Of a stretch of 64,000 bases of DNA, positions 1 through 8,819 are shown in pieces. Each line of letters starts with the position of its first letter. The first letter of the stretch is position 1. The stretch is from CAYJDR01 sp964368965 (GTDB lineage Bacteria; Chrysiogenota; Deferribacteres; Deferribacterales; Mucispirillaceae). Made by a program: the position numbers and the translations under genes. The stretch spans positions 45,008 to 109,007 of the forward strand of contig CAYJDR010000003.1 in assembly GCA_964368965.1 (NCBI GenBank). Direction: 5' to 3'. The notes under the pieces are model-generated. The model was given only the letters and a program-made list of their open reading frames with translations. It did not search any database and was not told the origin of the DNA.

Positions 1-258
1 GATAACGGCTACATTGGCGTGAGCATGTTTTTAGAGTTCACAAACATAGGGCGCACATTTTTATCGTTCGTAGAAAATAGCGCTGGTGGCTACAACGTGT
101 TGATAAAAACTGAAAAAGATATAAATTATGACATAGAGCAATTAAACATTGATAATGTCAATATTAGATGGCAAAAACTTCATGAAAACGACGTGAAAGC
201 TTTTGAAGTTGGCAAGTCCGACTTTAAAGCGTTTAGTGAGTTTGATATCAGAATATAA
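1..258 (+). CDS. C-terminal fragment of an unrecognised protein
   Basis: The reading frame is open from the first base of the window to the TAA at 256-258, so this is the 3' end of a gene that starts to the left; the ATG at 19 is probably internal. The visible 85 residues are mostly polar with no membrane segment and no motif I can name. It ends 35 bases before pyruvate kinase on the same strand and may be co-transcribed with it. I do not recognise the family. Confidence 0.6.
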   Translation, partial: DNGYIGVSMFLEFTNIGRTFLSFVENSAGGYNVLIKTEKDINYDIEQLNIDNVNIRWQKLHENDVKAFEVGKSDFKAFSEFDIRI

Positions 259-293
259 CATATAAACAAAGACAGGAGAAAAAGACGAAGATT

Positions 294-1712
294 ATGAAGA
301 AAACAAAACTAGTATGTACGATAGGCCCAGCGTCTAACAGCAAAGAAACGATCAGAAAGATGATAGAAAACGGCATGAATGTTGCTCGTTTAAACTTTTC
401 ACATGGTACGCATGAAACGCATGGCGCTACTATCAAATTATTGAGAGAAGTAGCTGCTGAGATGGGTGTATATGTTGGCATCTTGCAAGATTTATGCGGG
501 CCAAAAATCCGTTTAGGTCAATTACCACCTGAGGGTATCCGCCTCGAAGATAAGCAGATAGTTGTGCTTGCAGCATCAGATGCTGGAATTGAAGGCGCAA
601 TACCTGTTGACTACCCAAATATTGAATGCGAAGTTGCACCTGGTGAACATATCCTTATCGCTGACGGCATGCTAGATTTAGTTGTGAAAAGCATCGAAGG
701 CAAACGCATCACTTGTAGCGTTATCACAGGCGGTATGATTTTCAGCCGTAAAGGCGCTAATATGCCACAGTCTAACTTACAAGTTGCAGCGTTCACAGAT
801 AAAGATAGGGCAGATATCAGAATGGGACTAGAGGCAGGCGTTGACTTCGTAGCACTATCGTTCGTACGTTCTGCGGAAGATTTAGAAGAAATCAAAGCAG
901 AGATAGCAGCAAGCAGCAACAATGCGGCTAAATTAATAGCAAAAATCGAGAAACCACAAGCAGTAGAAAACTTAGATGAAATCCTAGACGCTGTTGATGG
1001 TGTTATGGTTGCAAGGGGCGACCTTGGTGTAGAGATGCCAATGGAAGCTATCCCGCATATCCAAAAGCAAGTTATCAAAGCTGCAAGGCTAAAAGGTAGG
1101 TTTGTAATCACGGCTACTCAAATGCTTGCAAGTATGGTTGCTAACCCTCGCCCAACACGTGGCGAAACAACAGATATCGCAAACGCAGTGTTAGATGGTA
1201 CAGATGCACTAATGCTATCTGATGAAACAGCGAACGGTCAATATCCAGTTGAAGCAGTTGAAACATTAGCAAGGATTGCTACAGCGGCAGAGCCATATAG
1301 CATATCATCATTAAACTTAGATAACGAAAACCTTGATGACTCGCAAGCATTCACTTGGGCAATCGGTAGGGCGGCAAGCTGGTTAGTGAAAGATATTAAG
1401 GCATCATTAATCGTGTCATACACTACATCAGGCTACGTTACATATTGTATCTCTAGGTTCAGACCTGATTGCAAAATTTTAGCACTAACAACATCAGAAG
1501 ATGTTTGTAATAAAATGTCGATGATATGGGGTGCAAGCGCAATGATAGCAGACGGCGTTAGCAGCAGTACAGATAGCATCATCAGCACTGCAAAGCAAAA
1601 GGCGTTAGAGTCTGGCTTGGCTAAAAAAGGTGATACAATAATCATCACAGCAGGTTTACCTTTCGGGGTTACCAAAACAACAAGCTTCTTAAGAATGGTC
1701 ACAATAGACTAA
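294..1712 (+). CDS. pyk: pyruvate kinase
   Basis: Catalyses phosphoenolpyruvate + ADP to pyruvate + ATP, the last step of glycolysis, in the cytoplasm. At 472 aa it has the normal bacterial length. The N-terminus has the family opening KTKLVCTIGPAS. The active-site signature IEKPQAVENLDEI lies near residues 217-230, followed by VARGDLGVEMP, which supplies the metal-binding acid. The C-terminal effector domain is present. A purine-rich AGGAGA at 274-279 sits rather far (14 bases) from the ATG. A strong hairpin terminator follows the stop, so pyk ends its transcript and is separate from the hydrogenase operon. Confidence 0.97.
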   Translation: MKKTKLVCTIGPASNSKETIRKMIENGMNVARLNFSHGTHETHGATIKLLREVAAEMGVYVGILQDLCGPKIRLGQLPPEGIRLEDKQIVVLAASDAGIEGAIPVDYPNIECEVAPGEHILIADGMLDLVVKSIEGKRITCSVITGGMIFSRKGANMPQSNLQVAAFTDKDRADIRMGLEAGVDFVALSFVRSAEDLEEIKAEIAASSNNAAKLIAKIEKPQAVENLDEILDAVDGVMVARGDLGVEMPMEAIPHIQKQVIKAARLKGRFVITATQMLASMVANPRPTRGETTDIANAVLDGTDALMLSDETANGQYPVEAVETLARIATAAEPYSISSLNLDNENLDDSQAFTWAIGRAASWLVKDIKASLIVSYTTSGYVTYCISRFRPDCKILALTTSEDVCNKMSMIWGASAMIADGVSSSTDSIISTAKQKALESGLAKKGDTIIITAGLPFGVTKTTSFLRMVTID

Positions 1713-1717
1713 CATAT

Positions 1718-1748
1718 AAGCCCGTGCATTTTGTGTACGGGCTTTTAA
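1718..1748 (+). terminator. rho-independent terminator of pyk
   Basis: AAGCCCGT (1718-1725) pairs with ACGGGCTT (1737-1744) around a loop containing GCATTTTGTGT, followed by TTTT and AT-rich DNA. It lies six bases after the pyk stop. Confidence 0.85.
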
Positions 1749-2172
1749 ATTATTAAAATATCTAATAATTGTGTGAAAATTCTTGTGTTATTTATTTAAT
1801 GGTGTTATATTAAATCAGGTAGAAAAAAGGCTTAAAACGGTTGCTGGTAGCTAATTTCAGCGTTTTGAAACATTGTTTCGGATATTGCATTTCATTAATG
1901 TGTAGGCAGTTCGTATAAAAGTTGAGTTTTACTGTATAGGCTGTAAAAAATGTTTAAAGACGTTTTTTTTCATTTTTATAACAGTGTGTATTTTTTAATA
2001 TGGGTAAAAAAGCTAGCTGAACGCAAGAGAGCTGTGTTCGTTAGCGTACTTGTGCGTAAAATTAATTAAGGTTTTATTTTTTTTTGAAGTAATAGAATTA
2101 AAACAAAAGCATTTCCAAATAACGTTCAAATGGAATGCTGACATTTTTGTGCAAAAGCACTAGGGGGTCTGT
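1749..2172 (+). promoter_or_regulatory. 424-base non-coding leader in front of the hydrogenase operon
   Basis: There is no plausible gene here. The DNA is very AT-rich with several T-runs. A loose sigma70-like pair is TTGTGT (1783-1788) and TATATT (1806-1811) with 17 bases between. An imperfect inverted repeat spans 2012-2045 (GCTAGCTGAAC against GTTCGTTAGC). I see no clear FNR box (TTGAT-N4-ATCAA) and no sigma54 GG-N10-GC element. The length of the leader for a respiratory operon suggests regulation, but the mechanism cannot be read from the sequence. Confidence 0.45.
2109..2138. promoter_or_regulatory. imperfect palindrome upstream of hybO
   Basis: TTCCA (2113-2117) and TGGAA (2131-2135) are symmetric about an AACGTT core at 2121-2126, and the flanking GCAT/ATGC extends the arms with one bulge. 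This is the size of a dimeric regulator site, 35 bases before the hybO ATG. The regulator is unknown. Confidence 0.4.
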
Positions 2173-3285
2173 ATGATCGAACGAAGCAATCATTCTGCTG
2201 GCTACAGCAGACGTGGTTTCATGAAAGCTGTTACAGCTGCAACAGCTGCAATGGGATTACCACTTGCGCAAGCTGAACAAGTTCTTGCGGCAGCAGAAAA
2301 TGGAGATAACCGTCCACCGGTTATTTGGTTACACTTTCAAGAGTGTACAGGTTGTTCTGAGACGTTACTCAGATCAAACCACCCAGGTCTTGGCGAACTT
2401 CTCCTTGACTTAATCAACCTAGAGTACCAAGAAACTATCATGCCTGGCTCTGGTTATCAAGCTACTGCGAACCTAGAAAATGCTATTAAAAAACATGCTG
2501 GCAAGTATATTTTAGTAGTTGAAGGTTCTATTCCATTAAAAGAAGACGGTATCTACTGCCAAATCGGTGGTAAAACTGCTATTTCTGAATTCAAACACGC
2601 TGCTGAAAACGCTTTCGCAGTTGTTGCTTATGGTGCTTGTGCAACTAACGGTGGTATTTCTGCCTTAGCTCCAAACCCAACGGGCGCAGTTGGTATCGAC
2701 CAACTTAAAAAAGAAATGCCAGCAGGTATGCCATACATCAGCATGCCAGGTTGCCCACCTAACCCTTATAACTTACTAAGCTGTATTTTATACTTACTAA
2801 CTTTCGGTAAAGTACCTGAGTTAGATGCTGCAAATCGTCCTGTTTTTGCTTATGGCAGACTTATTCACGAACATTGCGAACGTCGCCCACATTTCGATGC
2901 TGGCAGATTTGTTAAAGAGTTCGGTGATGAAGCTCACAAAGAAGGCTACTGCTTATACCAAATGGGTTGTAAAGGTCCAGTTACACACGCTAACTGTTCA
3001 ATCATCCACTTTAATGATGGCGTTGCATGGCCAATTGGTTCAGGCGCTCCATGTATCGGTTGTACAGAAGGTTCTGTATTGTTCCAAGAAAGCTTATTTG
3101 CTCTTGCTCCAGTTGCACAGCCTACACCAAATGCAAACGTTCCAACATCTCAACCAGAAGGGCTTGGTAAAGCTGCAACTGGTACACAAATGGGAGTTGT
3201 AGGCGCTGCAGTAGGTGCCATTGTAGGTGCCGGAGCGGTGTATGCGGCTAAATTGCCGAAGGAGCCAGAGGATGAAAACAACTAG
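2173..3285 (+). CDS. hybO: NiFe hydrogenase small subunit, Tat-exported (Hyb type)
   Basis: Carries the FeS relay that takes electrons from the NiFe site to the membrane; periplasmic side. The N-terminus has a Tat motif (YSRRGFMKAV, residues 11-20) before a hydrophobic stretch. Proximal-cluster cysteines begin at ECTGC (57-61), with GACATNGG and MPGCPPNPYN later; the distal and medial cluster region includes QMGCKGP and GAPCIGC. A C-terminal hydrophobic helix (GAAVGAIVGAGAVYAA) anchors it. At 370 aa it has the family length. ATG at 2173 follows AGGGGG at a good distance. The gene order O-A-B-C-D matches E. coli hydrogenase 2 (group 1c), normally an H2-uptake, menaquinone-reducing enzyme. Confidence 0.95.
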   Translation: MIERSNHSAGYSRRGFMKAVTAATAAMGLPLAQAEQVLAAAENGDNRPPVIWLHFQECTGCSETLLRSNHPGLGELLLDLINLEYQETIMPGSGYQATANLENAIKKHAGKYILVVEGSIPLKEDGIYCQIGGKTAISEFKHAAENAFAVVAYGACATNGGISALAPNPTGAVGIDQLKKEMPAGMPYISMPGCPPNPYNLLSCILYLLTFGKVPELDAANRPVFAYGRLIHEHCERRPHFDAGRFVKEFGDEAHKEGYCLYQMGCKGPVTHANCSIIHFNDGVAWPIGSGAPCIGCTEGSVLFQESLFALAPVAQPTPNANVPTSQPEGLGKAATGTQMGVVGAAVGAIVGAGAVYAAKLPKEPEDENN

Positions 3286-4264
3286 GCGTAATTTTTTAAA
3301 AGTTGCTGCTGGTGCTACTGCTGTTGGGGCTGCATGTGGCGGTATTGCTGTACCTGAAGTTCAAGCTGCTGCTGAACGCTCTTTCGGTCCAGATACTGTT
3401 ACAAAAATGTATGACTCAACACTTTGTGTGGGTTGCCAAGCATGTGTTGTTGCTTGTTACCGCACAAACTTTGCAGAGCGTGCTAGCTTCGTTGAGAAGT
3501 ACTTACCAGCATCAGAGCAAAACTTTATTGAAAGAGAAGATTTAATCCCGAAATTGACTGAAGGGGACGAGTATGACCCTAACAGACCGTGGTTAAATGT
3601 CACTACACTAGACTACCGTCTACGTACAGTTATTCAAAAATTTGTTGATGGTGACAAAAAGACTCACTTCATCAAGAAAAACTGTATGCATTGCTTACAC
3701 CCAGGTTGTGTATCTGCTTGCCCAGTTAAAGCGATGGTGCGTGATGAAGAAACTGGCGTTGTTACATATGACGCTAATAAATGCGTAGGTTGCCGTTACT
3801 GTCAAATGGCTTGTCCGTTCAACGTTCCTAAGTTTGAGTGGCACAGAGCTGTTCCTAAGATAGTAAAATGTGACATGTGTTACACTACACTTGGCCTTAA
3901 CAATATGCCTGGCACAGCATGTGCAAACACTTGCCCACAAAAAGCAGTTGTTTACGGCAAGCGTTCAGACTTATTGGCTGAAGCTAAAAAACGTGTAGCT
4001 GATAACCCTGGCAAATACTATAAAGATATGGTACTTGGCGAAAAAATTTACGGTGGCACAGGCGAATTAGTTCTTGCTTCTGTTGATTTCACTAAGCTTG
4101 GTATCCCTACTGATAAAATTGCTGACTATTCATACGCTGGCAAATCAGAAGGCTTGCAACACACTATTTACAAATGGGGTATTGCACCAATAGCTTTATA
4201 CACAGCTTTAGCTATCGTTATTAGCAAAAATAGCAAAAATCACCACGACGGGGAGGGGAAATAA
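3272..4264 (+). CDS. hybA: hydrogenase ferredoxin-like electron carrier HybA, Tat-exported
   Basis: A four-cluster FeS protein that carries electrons between the hydrogenase small subunit and the HybB membrane protein. I start it at ATG 3272, overlapping the hybO stop by 14 bases with AAGGAG upstream: this places the Tat motif TTRRNFLKV right at the N-terminus, whereas an earlier ATG at 3227 would bury it. Cysteine groups are CVGCQACVVAC (about 52-62), CMHCLHPGCVSACP, CVGCRYCQMACPF and CDMC...CANTCP, enough for four [4Fe-4S] clusters. A C-terminal hydrophobic helix is present, as in E. coli HybA. About 330 aa. Confidence 0.93.
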   Translation: MKTTRRNFLKVAAGATAVGAACGGIAVPEVQAAAERSFGPDTVTKMYDSTLCVGCQACVVACYRTNFAERASFVEKYLPASEQNFIEREDLIPKLTEGDEYDPNRPWLNVTTLDYRLRTVIQKFVDGDKKTHFIKKNCMHCLHPGCVSACPVKAMVRDEETGVVTYDANKCVGCRYCQMACPFNVPKFEWHRAVPKIVKCDMCYTTLGLNNMPGTACANTCPQKAVVYGKRSDLLAEAKKRVADNPGKYYKDMVLGEKIYGGTGELVLASVDFTKLGIPTDKIADYSYAGKSEGLQHTIYKWGIAPIALYTALAIVISKNSKNHHDGEGK

Positions 4265-4265
4265 T

Positions 4266-5456
4266 ATGAGTCACAGTCAAGAATATGCGGTTCATAAGGC
4301 GAAGATACTAACCCCAACGTTTTGGGTGTTATTGCTGCTTTCGGTAATCGGTTTTTCATTAATCGGCTACCGTATTATGCATGGTTTAGAGCCTGTATCT
4401 AACCTTTCAGACGGTTACCCTTGGGGTATCTGGCTAGCGTATGACGTTGCAGTTGGTTCTGCAATTGCCTGCGGTGGCTATGTTTTAGCAATTACTTGTT
4501 ATGTTATGAACAAGTTTAAATATCACCCAATGATGCGTTCAGCGGTATTATCAAGTATGTTTGGTTATTCGTTCGCTGGCTTATCAGTTATGGTGGATAT
4601 CGGACGTTATTGGAACTCTTACGGTTTCTTTATGCCTTCAAGGTGGCAGCCAAACTCGGTATTATTCGAGGTTGCACTTTGTATCATGGCTTATTGTATC
4701 GTACTAGTGTTGGAGTTTTTACCAGCAGTGTTAGAGCGTTTTAGCGATTTAGATAAAACTCACCCTACACTTGCAAAAATTGGTAAATCGTTATACCCAA
4801 AACTTGATAAAGTATTAATCTTTGTTATTGCTTTAGGTGTTACACTACCTTCAATGCACCAATCGTCATTAGGTTCTTTATACATCATCATGGGCTACAA
4901 GCTTAGCGCATTATGGCAAACACAGTTTTTACCATTATTGTTCTTAAGCAATGCTGTGTTGATGGGCTTCTCTGTTGTTGGTTTTGAGACAGTTTTATCA
5001 AGCCGCCAACTAAAGCGCCCATTTGAAGGCGAAGTTATTTCACTTGCAAGGGTTATTCCATATATCGTTGCATTCTGGGTAGCTGTAAGATTGCTTTCTA
5101 TCACTCTAGGTGGAGCATGGGGCGAAGCGCTATCATTTAGCGGTCAATCTATCTACTTCTGGTTAGAGCTTATTTTAGTATTAGTTCCAGCGTACATTAT
5201 ATTTGCAACTGAGTATGGCAAAAGCCAAAGCGGTATCTTCTTATCGTCGTTTATGCTTATGTTAGGTGCAGGTATGTATCGTTTTGGTGTATACTTAATC
5301 GGCTTCAACCCTGGCGATGAGTGGAACAGCTATTTCCCTAGCATCAACGAATTCATGATTACTGTTGGATTTGTTGCGTTAGAGATTTTAGCGTATGCTG
5401 TATTAGTTAAATTGTTACCGATTCTGCCAAACATGGCGAACCACGGTCACAAGTAG
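4266..5456 (+). CDS. hybB: hydrogenase integral membrane subunit HybB (NrfD/PsrC family)
   Basis: A polytopic membrane protein of 396 aa with about ten hydrophobic helices. It passes electrons from HybA to the quinone pool. Starts like HybB proteins, with a short polar N-terminus before the first helix and the SDGYPWGIWLAYDV motif near residue 50. The stop of hybA is one base before this ATG, with GGGGAGGGG upstream as ribosome site. In E. coli the homologue allows reversible, proton-motive-force-linked H2/quinone chemistry; the same role here is inference from family and operon order. Confidence 0.93.
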   Translation: MSHSQEYAVHKAKILTPTFWVLLLLSVIGFSLIGYRIMHGLEPVSNLSDGYPWGIWLAYDVAVGSAIACGGYVLAITCYVMNKFKYHPMMRSAVLSSMFGYSFAGLSVMVDIGRYWNSYGFFMPSRWQPNSVLFEVALCIMAYCIVLVLEFLPAVLERFSDLDKTHPTLAKIGKSLYPKLDKVLIFVIALGVTLPSMHQSSLGSLYIIMGYKLSALWQTQFLPLLFLSNAVLMGFSVVGFETVLSSRQLKRPFEGEVISLARVIPYIVAFWVAVRLLSITLGGAWGEALSFSGQSIYFWLELILVLVPAYIIFATEYGKSQSGIFLSSFMLMLGAGMYRFGVYLIGFNPGDEWNSYFPSINEFMITVGFVALEILAYAVLVKLLPILPNMANHGHK

Positions 5457-5491
5457 CAGCAAAATTTGTAAGATTATAGGAGAATTATAAA

Positions 5492-7165
5492 ATGGCAAGG
5501 ATAACAGTTGATCCGATCACGCGAATTGAAGGTCACTTACGCATAGACGTTCAAGTTGACGGCGGAAAAGTTACTAACTCTTGGTCGTCTGCACAGGCGT
5601 TCAGGGGTATCGAAACAATATTAAAAGGTAGAGATCCACGTAACGCATGGGCTATGACTCAGCGTTTCTGCGGTGTTTGTACTACTACACACGCACTAGG
5701 CTCTATCCGTTCGGTTGAAGATGCACTTAACGTTGAAGTACCTGTGAATGCTCAAATGATGCGTAACATCGTTATGGCAATCCAGTCACTACAAGACCAT
5801 ATCGTTCACTTCTACCACTTAACAGCATTAGACTGGGTAGATATCGTATCTGCACTTAGCGCAGATCCAGTTAAAGCTGGTCAAATAGCACAATCGCTAT
5901 CTGATTGGCCAAGCAACTCAGTAAACGCAATGAAAGCAGCTAAAGAACGTTTAGCTAAATTCGTTGGCACTGGTAACTTAGGTATCTATAGCTCAGGCTA
6001 TTGGGGCCACCCAGATATGAGATTATCTCCAGAGATAAACTTAATCGCGTTCGCTCACTACCTAGAAGCACTTGAATACCAACGTAAAGCTGCATCTGCA
6101 GTTGCTATCATCGGTGGTAAAAACCCTCACATCCAAAACTTATGTGTTGGTGGTGTTACTACTGCTATAAACATGGATAACATGGCTACATTAAACATGG
6201 AGCGTATCCAATGGATCAGAACTTCTTTAGCTGAAACTAAAGAGTTCATCAACAAAGTTTACATCCCTGATGTATTAGCTATTGCTGGTGCATACAAAGA
6301 TTGGTTCAACATTGGTAAATGTACACCTAACTACTTAGCGTGCCCAGATTTCCCAATGGATCCTAAAAACACTAAGTTCGGCATGGCTGGTGGTGTTATC
6401 GTTAATGGCGATTACTACAACTGGGCAGACTGGAACGACGAAAGAGTTCGCAAAGGTATTACTGAGGATAGCACTCGTGCTTGGTATAGCGATGGCGAAG
6501 GCTCTATCCACCCTTATGATGGCGTTCAAACTCCAGCATACAGCGGTTTCGACGAGAACGGTAAATACTCTTGGGCTAAAGCTCCTCGTTTTGAAGATAT
6601 GGTTATGCAAACTGGCCCTATCGCACAAATCTTATCGGGCTACTATGCTAAAGATCCTTTAATAGTTAAGTTAGTTAACCACGTTGCTGGCGCATTAGGC
6701 CTTAAACTTGAGCAACTAAACTCTACTATGGGTCGTAACGCATGTAGAGCTATCAGAGCGTTAGTAATGATCGAGAAAGCTGAAGAGTCTATCGAAATGT
6801 TGCTAGCTAACTACGCAAGTGGCGATAAAGAGTACGTTAACTACACTGAAATCCCTGCTGGCGAGTACGAAGGTGTTGGTTTCAACGAAGCACCACGTGG
6901 TATGCTTTCTCACTGGATCAAAATTGAGAACAAGCTTATCAAAAACTACAGTGCAGTTGTTCCATCTACTTGGACATCAGCTCCACGTGATAGCAAAGGC
7001 AGACAAAGTTCATATGAGGAATCATTAATGAACACTAAAATCGCTGACGAGTCTAAACCGTTAGAGATTATCCGCTCTATCCACTCATTCGACCCATGTA
7101 TCGCTTGTGCGGTTCACACGGTTGACCCTGAAGGACAAGAGATCGTTAAAGTTAAAGTTAGATAA
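5492..7165 (+). CDS. hybC: NiFe hydrogenase large subunit
   Basis: Holds the NiFe(CN)2CO centre that splits H2. The first Ni-binding pair is RFCGVC (residues 58-63), the second DPCIAC (534-539) in a C-terminal motif ending at His542. The 15 residues after that His form the extension that the HybD protease removes once nickel is inserted. Length 557 aa is normal for group 1. It has no signal of its own and is exported with HybO. A clear TAGGAG ribosome site precedes the ATG. A weak terminator-like hairpin follows, which may keep hybD expression below that of the structural genes. Confidence 0.97.
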   Translation: MARITVDPITRIEGHLRIDVQVDGGKVTNSWSSAQAFRGIETILKGRDPRNAWAMTQRFCGVCTTTHALGSIRSVEDALNVEVPVNAQMMRNIVMAIQSLQDHIVHFYHLTALDWVDIVSALSADPVKAGQIAQSLSDWPSNSVNAMKAAKERLAKFVGTGNLGIYSSGYWGHPDMRLSPEINLIAFAHYLEALEYQRKAASAVAIIGGKNPHIQNLCVGGVTTAINMDNMATLNMERIQWIRTSLAETKEFINKVYIPDVLAIAGAYKDWFNIGKCTPNYLACPDFPMDPKNTKFGMAGGVIVNGDYYNWADWNDERVRKGITEDSTRAWYSDGEGSIHPYDGVQTPAYSGFDENGKYSWAKAPRFEDMVMQTGPIAQILSGYYAKDPLIVKLVNHVAGALGLKLEQLNSTMGRNACRAIRALVMIEKAEESIEMLLANYASGDKEYVNYTEIPAGEYEGVGFNEAPRGMLSHWIKIENKLIKNYSAVVPSTWTSAPRDSKGRQSSYEESLMNTKIADESKPLEIIRSIHSFDPCIACAVHTVDPEGQEIVKVKVR

Positions 7166-7190
7166 TAACTAAAAACTAGTTTCAAATAAT

Positions 7191-7234
7191 AGGGTGTTAT
7201 GAGGCACACGCTTTGTAGCACCCTTTGTTTTTAT
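7191..7234 (+). terminator. hairpin with T-rich tail between hybC and hybD (likely partial terminator)
   Basis: AGGGTGTTA (7191-7199) pairs over nine positions (one G-U) with TAGCACCCT (7216-7224), followed by TTGTTTTTATT. The 16-base loop makes it weaker than the other terminators here. Its position inside the operon suggests attenuation of hybD. The TTG at 7225 lies in this T-tract and is not a credible start codon. Confidence 0.6.
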
Positions 7235-7242
7235 TGGTGGTA

Positions 7243-7710
7243 ATGATGAAGAATATTATAGTAATGGGCGTAGGTAACTATATCTTGACTGATGAGGGTA
7301 TAGGTGTCCATGCGTTTGAGGCGCTATCTGAGCTAGATTGGCCAGAGAATGTCGAAATATATGACTGTGGTACTACGGGAATATTGTCGTTTCACAAGGT
7401 TGCAGACTCTGACGTTTTGATCGCTATTGACGCGATCGCAACTAAGGGTGAGCCAGGTACTGTTATAGTTTATGATAAGGAAGATATCATGCTGTCGAAA
7501 GTGCCTATGAAAATATCTCCACACCAGATAGGGTTTCAGGAAACACTTTTCCAAGCCGAATTGAGGGGTATGTGCCCTGATGTTATCAAGCTTGTTGGCG
7601 TTATCCCTGAGAGCTATGAAACAGGTACGGAACTTTCAGACTGTGTGAAAGCCCAGCTACCACATATTGTACAGATAGTGAAAGATTTAGTTGAAGAACA
7701 TAACAAATAA
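7243..7710 (+). CDS. hybD: hydrogenase maturation endopeptidase
   Basis: Nickel-checking protease that clips the C-terminal tail of HybC after metal insertion. The N-terminus KNIIVMGVGNYILTDEGIG is the family opening, including the conserved acidic nickel ligand (DEG); a further Asp (AIDA) and His (SPHQ) in the expected places complete the nickel site. About 155 aa against 164 in E. coli. ATG 7243 or 7246 follows GGTGG; a TTG start at 7225 would lie within the preceding hairpin tail. A terminator follows, ending the hyb operon. No hypABCDE genes are adjacent; hypF is 21 kb away. Confidence 0.93.
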   Translation: MMKNIIVMGVGNYILTDEGIGVHAFEALSELDWPENVEIYDCGTTGILSFHKVADSDVLIAIDAIATKGEPGTVIVYDKEDIMLSKVPMKISPHQIGFQETLFQAELRGMCPDVIKLVGVIPESYETGTELSDCVKAQLPHIVQIVKDLVEEHNK

Positions 7711-7731
7711 AATCTATCAATATAAAATTTT

Positions 7732-7759
7732 AATGTGTCGTTATCGGCACATTTTTTTT
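7732..7759 (+). terminator. rho-independent terminator of the hyb operon
   Basis: AATGTGTCG (7732-7740), loop TTAT, CGGCACATT (7745-7753), then a run of T. The single non-Watson-Crick pair is a G-U when read on the plus strand and A-C on the minus strand, so the plus strand is the transcribed one. Confidence 0.85.
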
Positions 7760-7799
7760 GTCTAAAATAAGTTGTTGAAGGTAAAAGTGGAGTAAGGAG

Positions 7800-7842
7800 G
7801 TGTGCATGCCTAGCATTCGCAACTAACACTAAGCATACACAC
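7800..7842 (-). other. long stem-loop with adjacent anti-Shine-Dalgarno sequence, minus strand
   Basis: On the minus strand a 14-pair stem (positions 7842-7829 with 7813-7800) closes a 15-base loop. All pairs form if two G-U are allowed; on the plus strand the same two are A-C mismatches, so the minus strand is favoured. The bases directly after it on that strand read CACCTCCTTA, identical to the usual end of 16S rRNA. It lies 78 bases beyond the thiL stop and could be the 3' end of that transcript or a separate RNA. The T-run expected of a terminator is poor. Confidence 0.4.
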
Positions 7843-7919
7843 TCGCTGTATGAAGAGAAATTACTTACACTAGATAGACAGAACAGGAACTGTATAGTTC
7901 ATGAAAAATATAAAAAAAA

Positions 7920-8819
7920 TTAAAACTTGTGTTCGTATCCTTGATTAGTTATATTTATCAATGATTTACCTTGTGATAAATATACATTTTTGCCATCAAA
8001 AACACGCCCAATACAAAATATTTCCTTACTTAGCACACGAAAAATATAACGCTCAAGTTCCTCCGCCATATAATCCTGCACGCAGAAAACTAGCGCATAC
8101 TCTTCGCCAGATTGTATCGCATAGTCGATATTAAACACGCTAGCATCAGTTAGTTTATCACTATCTAAAACAATCTTAACATTAGAGCTTGTTGCGATGT
8201 TGCCTAAGTCGATACCTAGTCCATCGCTAATGTCTGTACACGCGGTTATGCAGTCAATAGAGCCAAGCAATGCACCGAGCTTTGTTTCAGCGTTGAGTGA
8301 GTAGTGTTTATATTTATCAATATTATGTTGATGAGTTCCAAGTTCACATTCGAGCGACATTTTAGCAGAGCCTAGCTTGCGCGATACGTAGACGAGGTCG
8401 CCAGCTTTCGCACCAGAGCGAGTCAATACGTTTGCTTGAGGTGTGCCGATAACTGTCATTGACAGCATAAGTCCGCCAAAGCTACTTGTTGTATCGCCAC
8501 CTATGAGTTCAAGTTCGTAAAACTTACAATATTTTTTGATACTATCAGATAATGTTTGTAAATCATAACCTTTTGGAACAGCAACACCAATTAAGCACGC
8601 AGTAGCAATGCCACCCATTGAGGCGATATCTGAAACATTAGATGAAAATAATTTATGTACAACGTGTTCGATAGGTGTAGTAGATAGAAAATGCACACCC
8701 TCACACATAATGTCTTTTGCGATAAGTGCACCGTTGTATAATACAGCGTCGTCGCCTATAGATGTGTGGCTAGGTTTTTTGTCTAGTTGTAGTGTTTTAA
8801 TAAAGTCAAATTCGTTCAT
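7920..8819 (-). CDS. thiL: thiamine-monophosphate kinase
   Basis: Phosphorylates thiamine phosphate to thiamine diphosphate, the last step of cofactor synthesis. The 299-aa protein has the ATP/metal motif SIGDDAVLY near residue 20, DIASMGG and LIGGDTT later, and the ISDGLGIDLGNIA motif in the second half, all in the order of ThiL and its AIR-synthase fold. Its start overlaps the end of thiE by 14 bases, so the two are translated together at the end of a minus-strand operon. Confidence 0.94.
   Translation of the reverse strand: MNEFDFIKTLQLDKKPSHTSIGDDAVLYNGALIAKDIMCEGVHFLSTTPIEHVVHKLFSSNVSDIASMGGIATACLIGVAVPKGYDLQTLSDSIKKYCKFYELELIGGDTTSSFGGLMLSMTVIGTPQANVLTRSGAKAGDLVYVSRKLGSAKMSLECELGTHQHNIDKYKHYSLNAETKLGALLGSIDCITACTDISDGLGIDLGNIATSSNVKIVLDSDKLTDASVFNIDYAIQSGEEYALVFCVQDYMAEELERYIFRVLSKEIFCIGRVFDGKNVYLSQGKSLINITNQGYEHKF

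Noticed and set aside
611..1111. Long antisense frame in pyk
   Set aside because: Shadow of a strongly conserved gene; low-complexity Ser/Ile/Ala product.
2100..2172. sigma54 or FNR site for the hydrogenase operon
   Set aside because: GG and GC dinucleotides are 17 bases apart instead of 10, and no TTGAT-N4-ATCAA was found.
7805..7825. Six-codon ORF after AAGGAGGTGTGC as a leader peptide
   Set aside because: It lies in a hairpin favoured on the other strand and no regulated plus-strand gene follows; mentioned only as an alternative for the anti-SD match.
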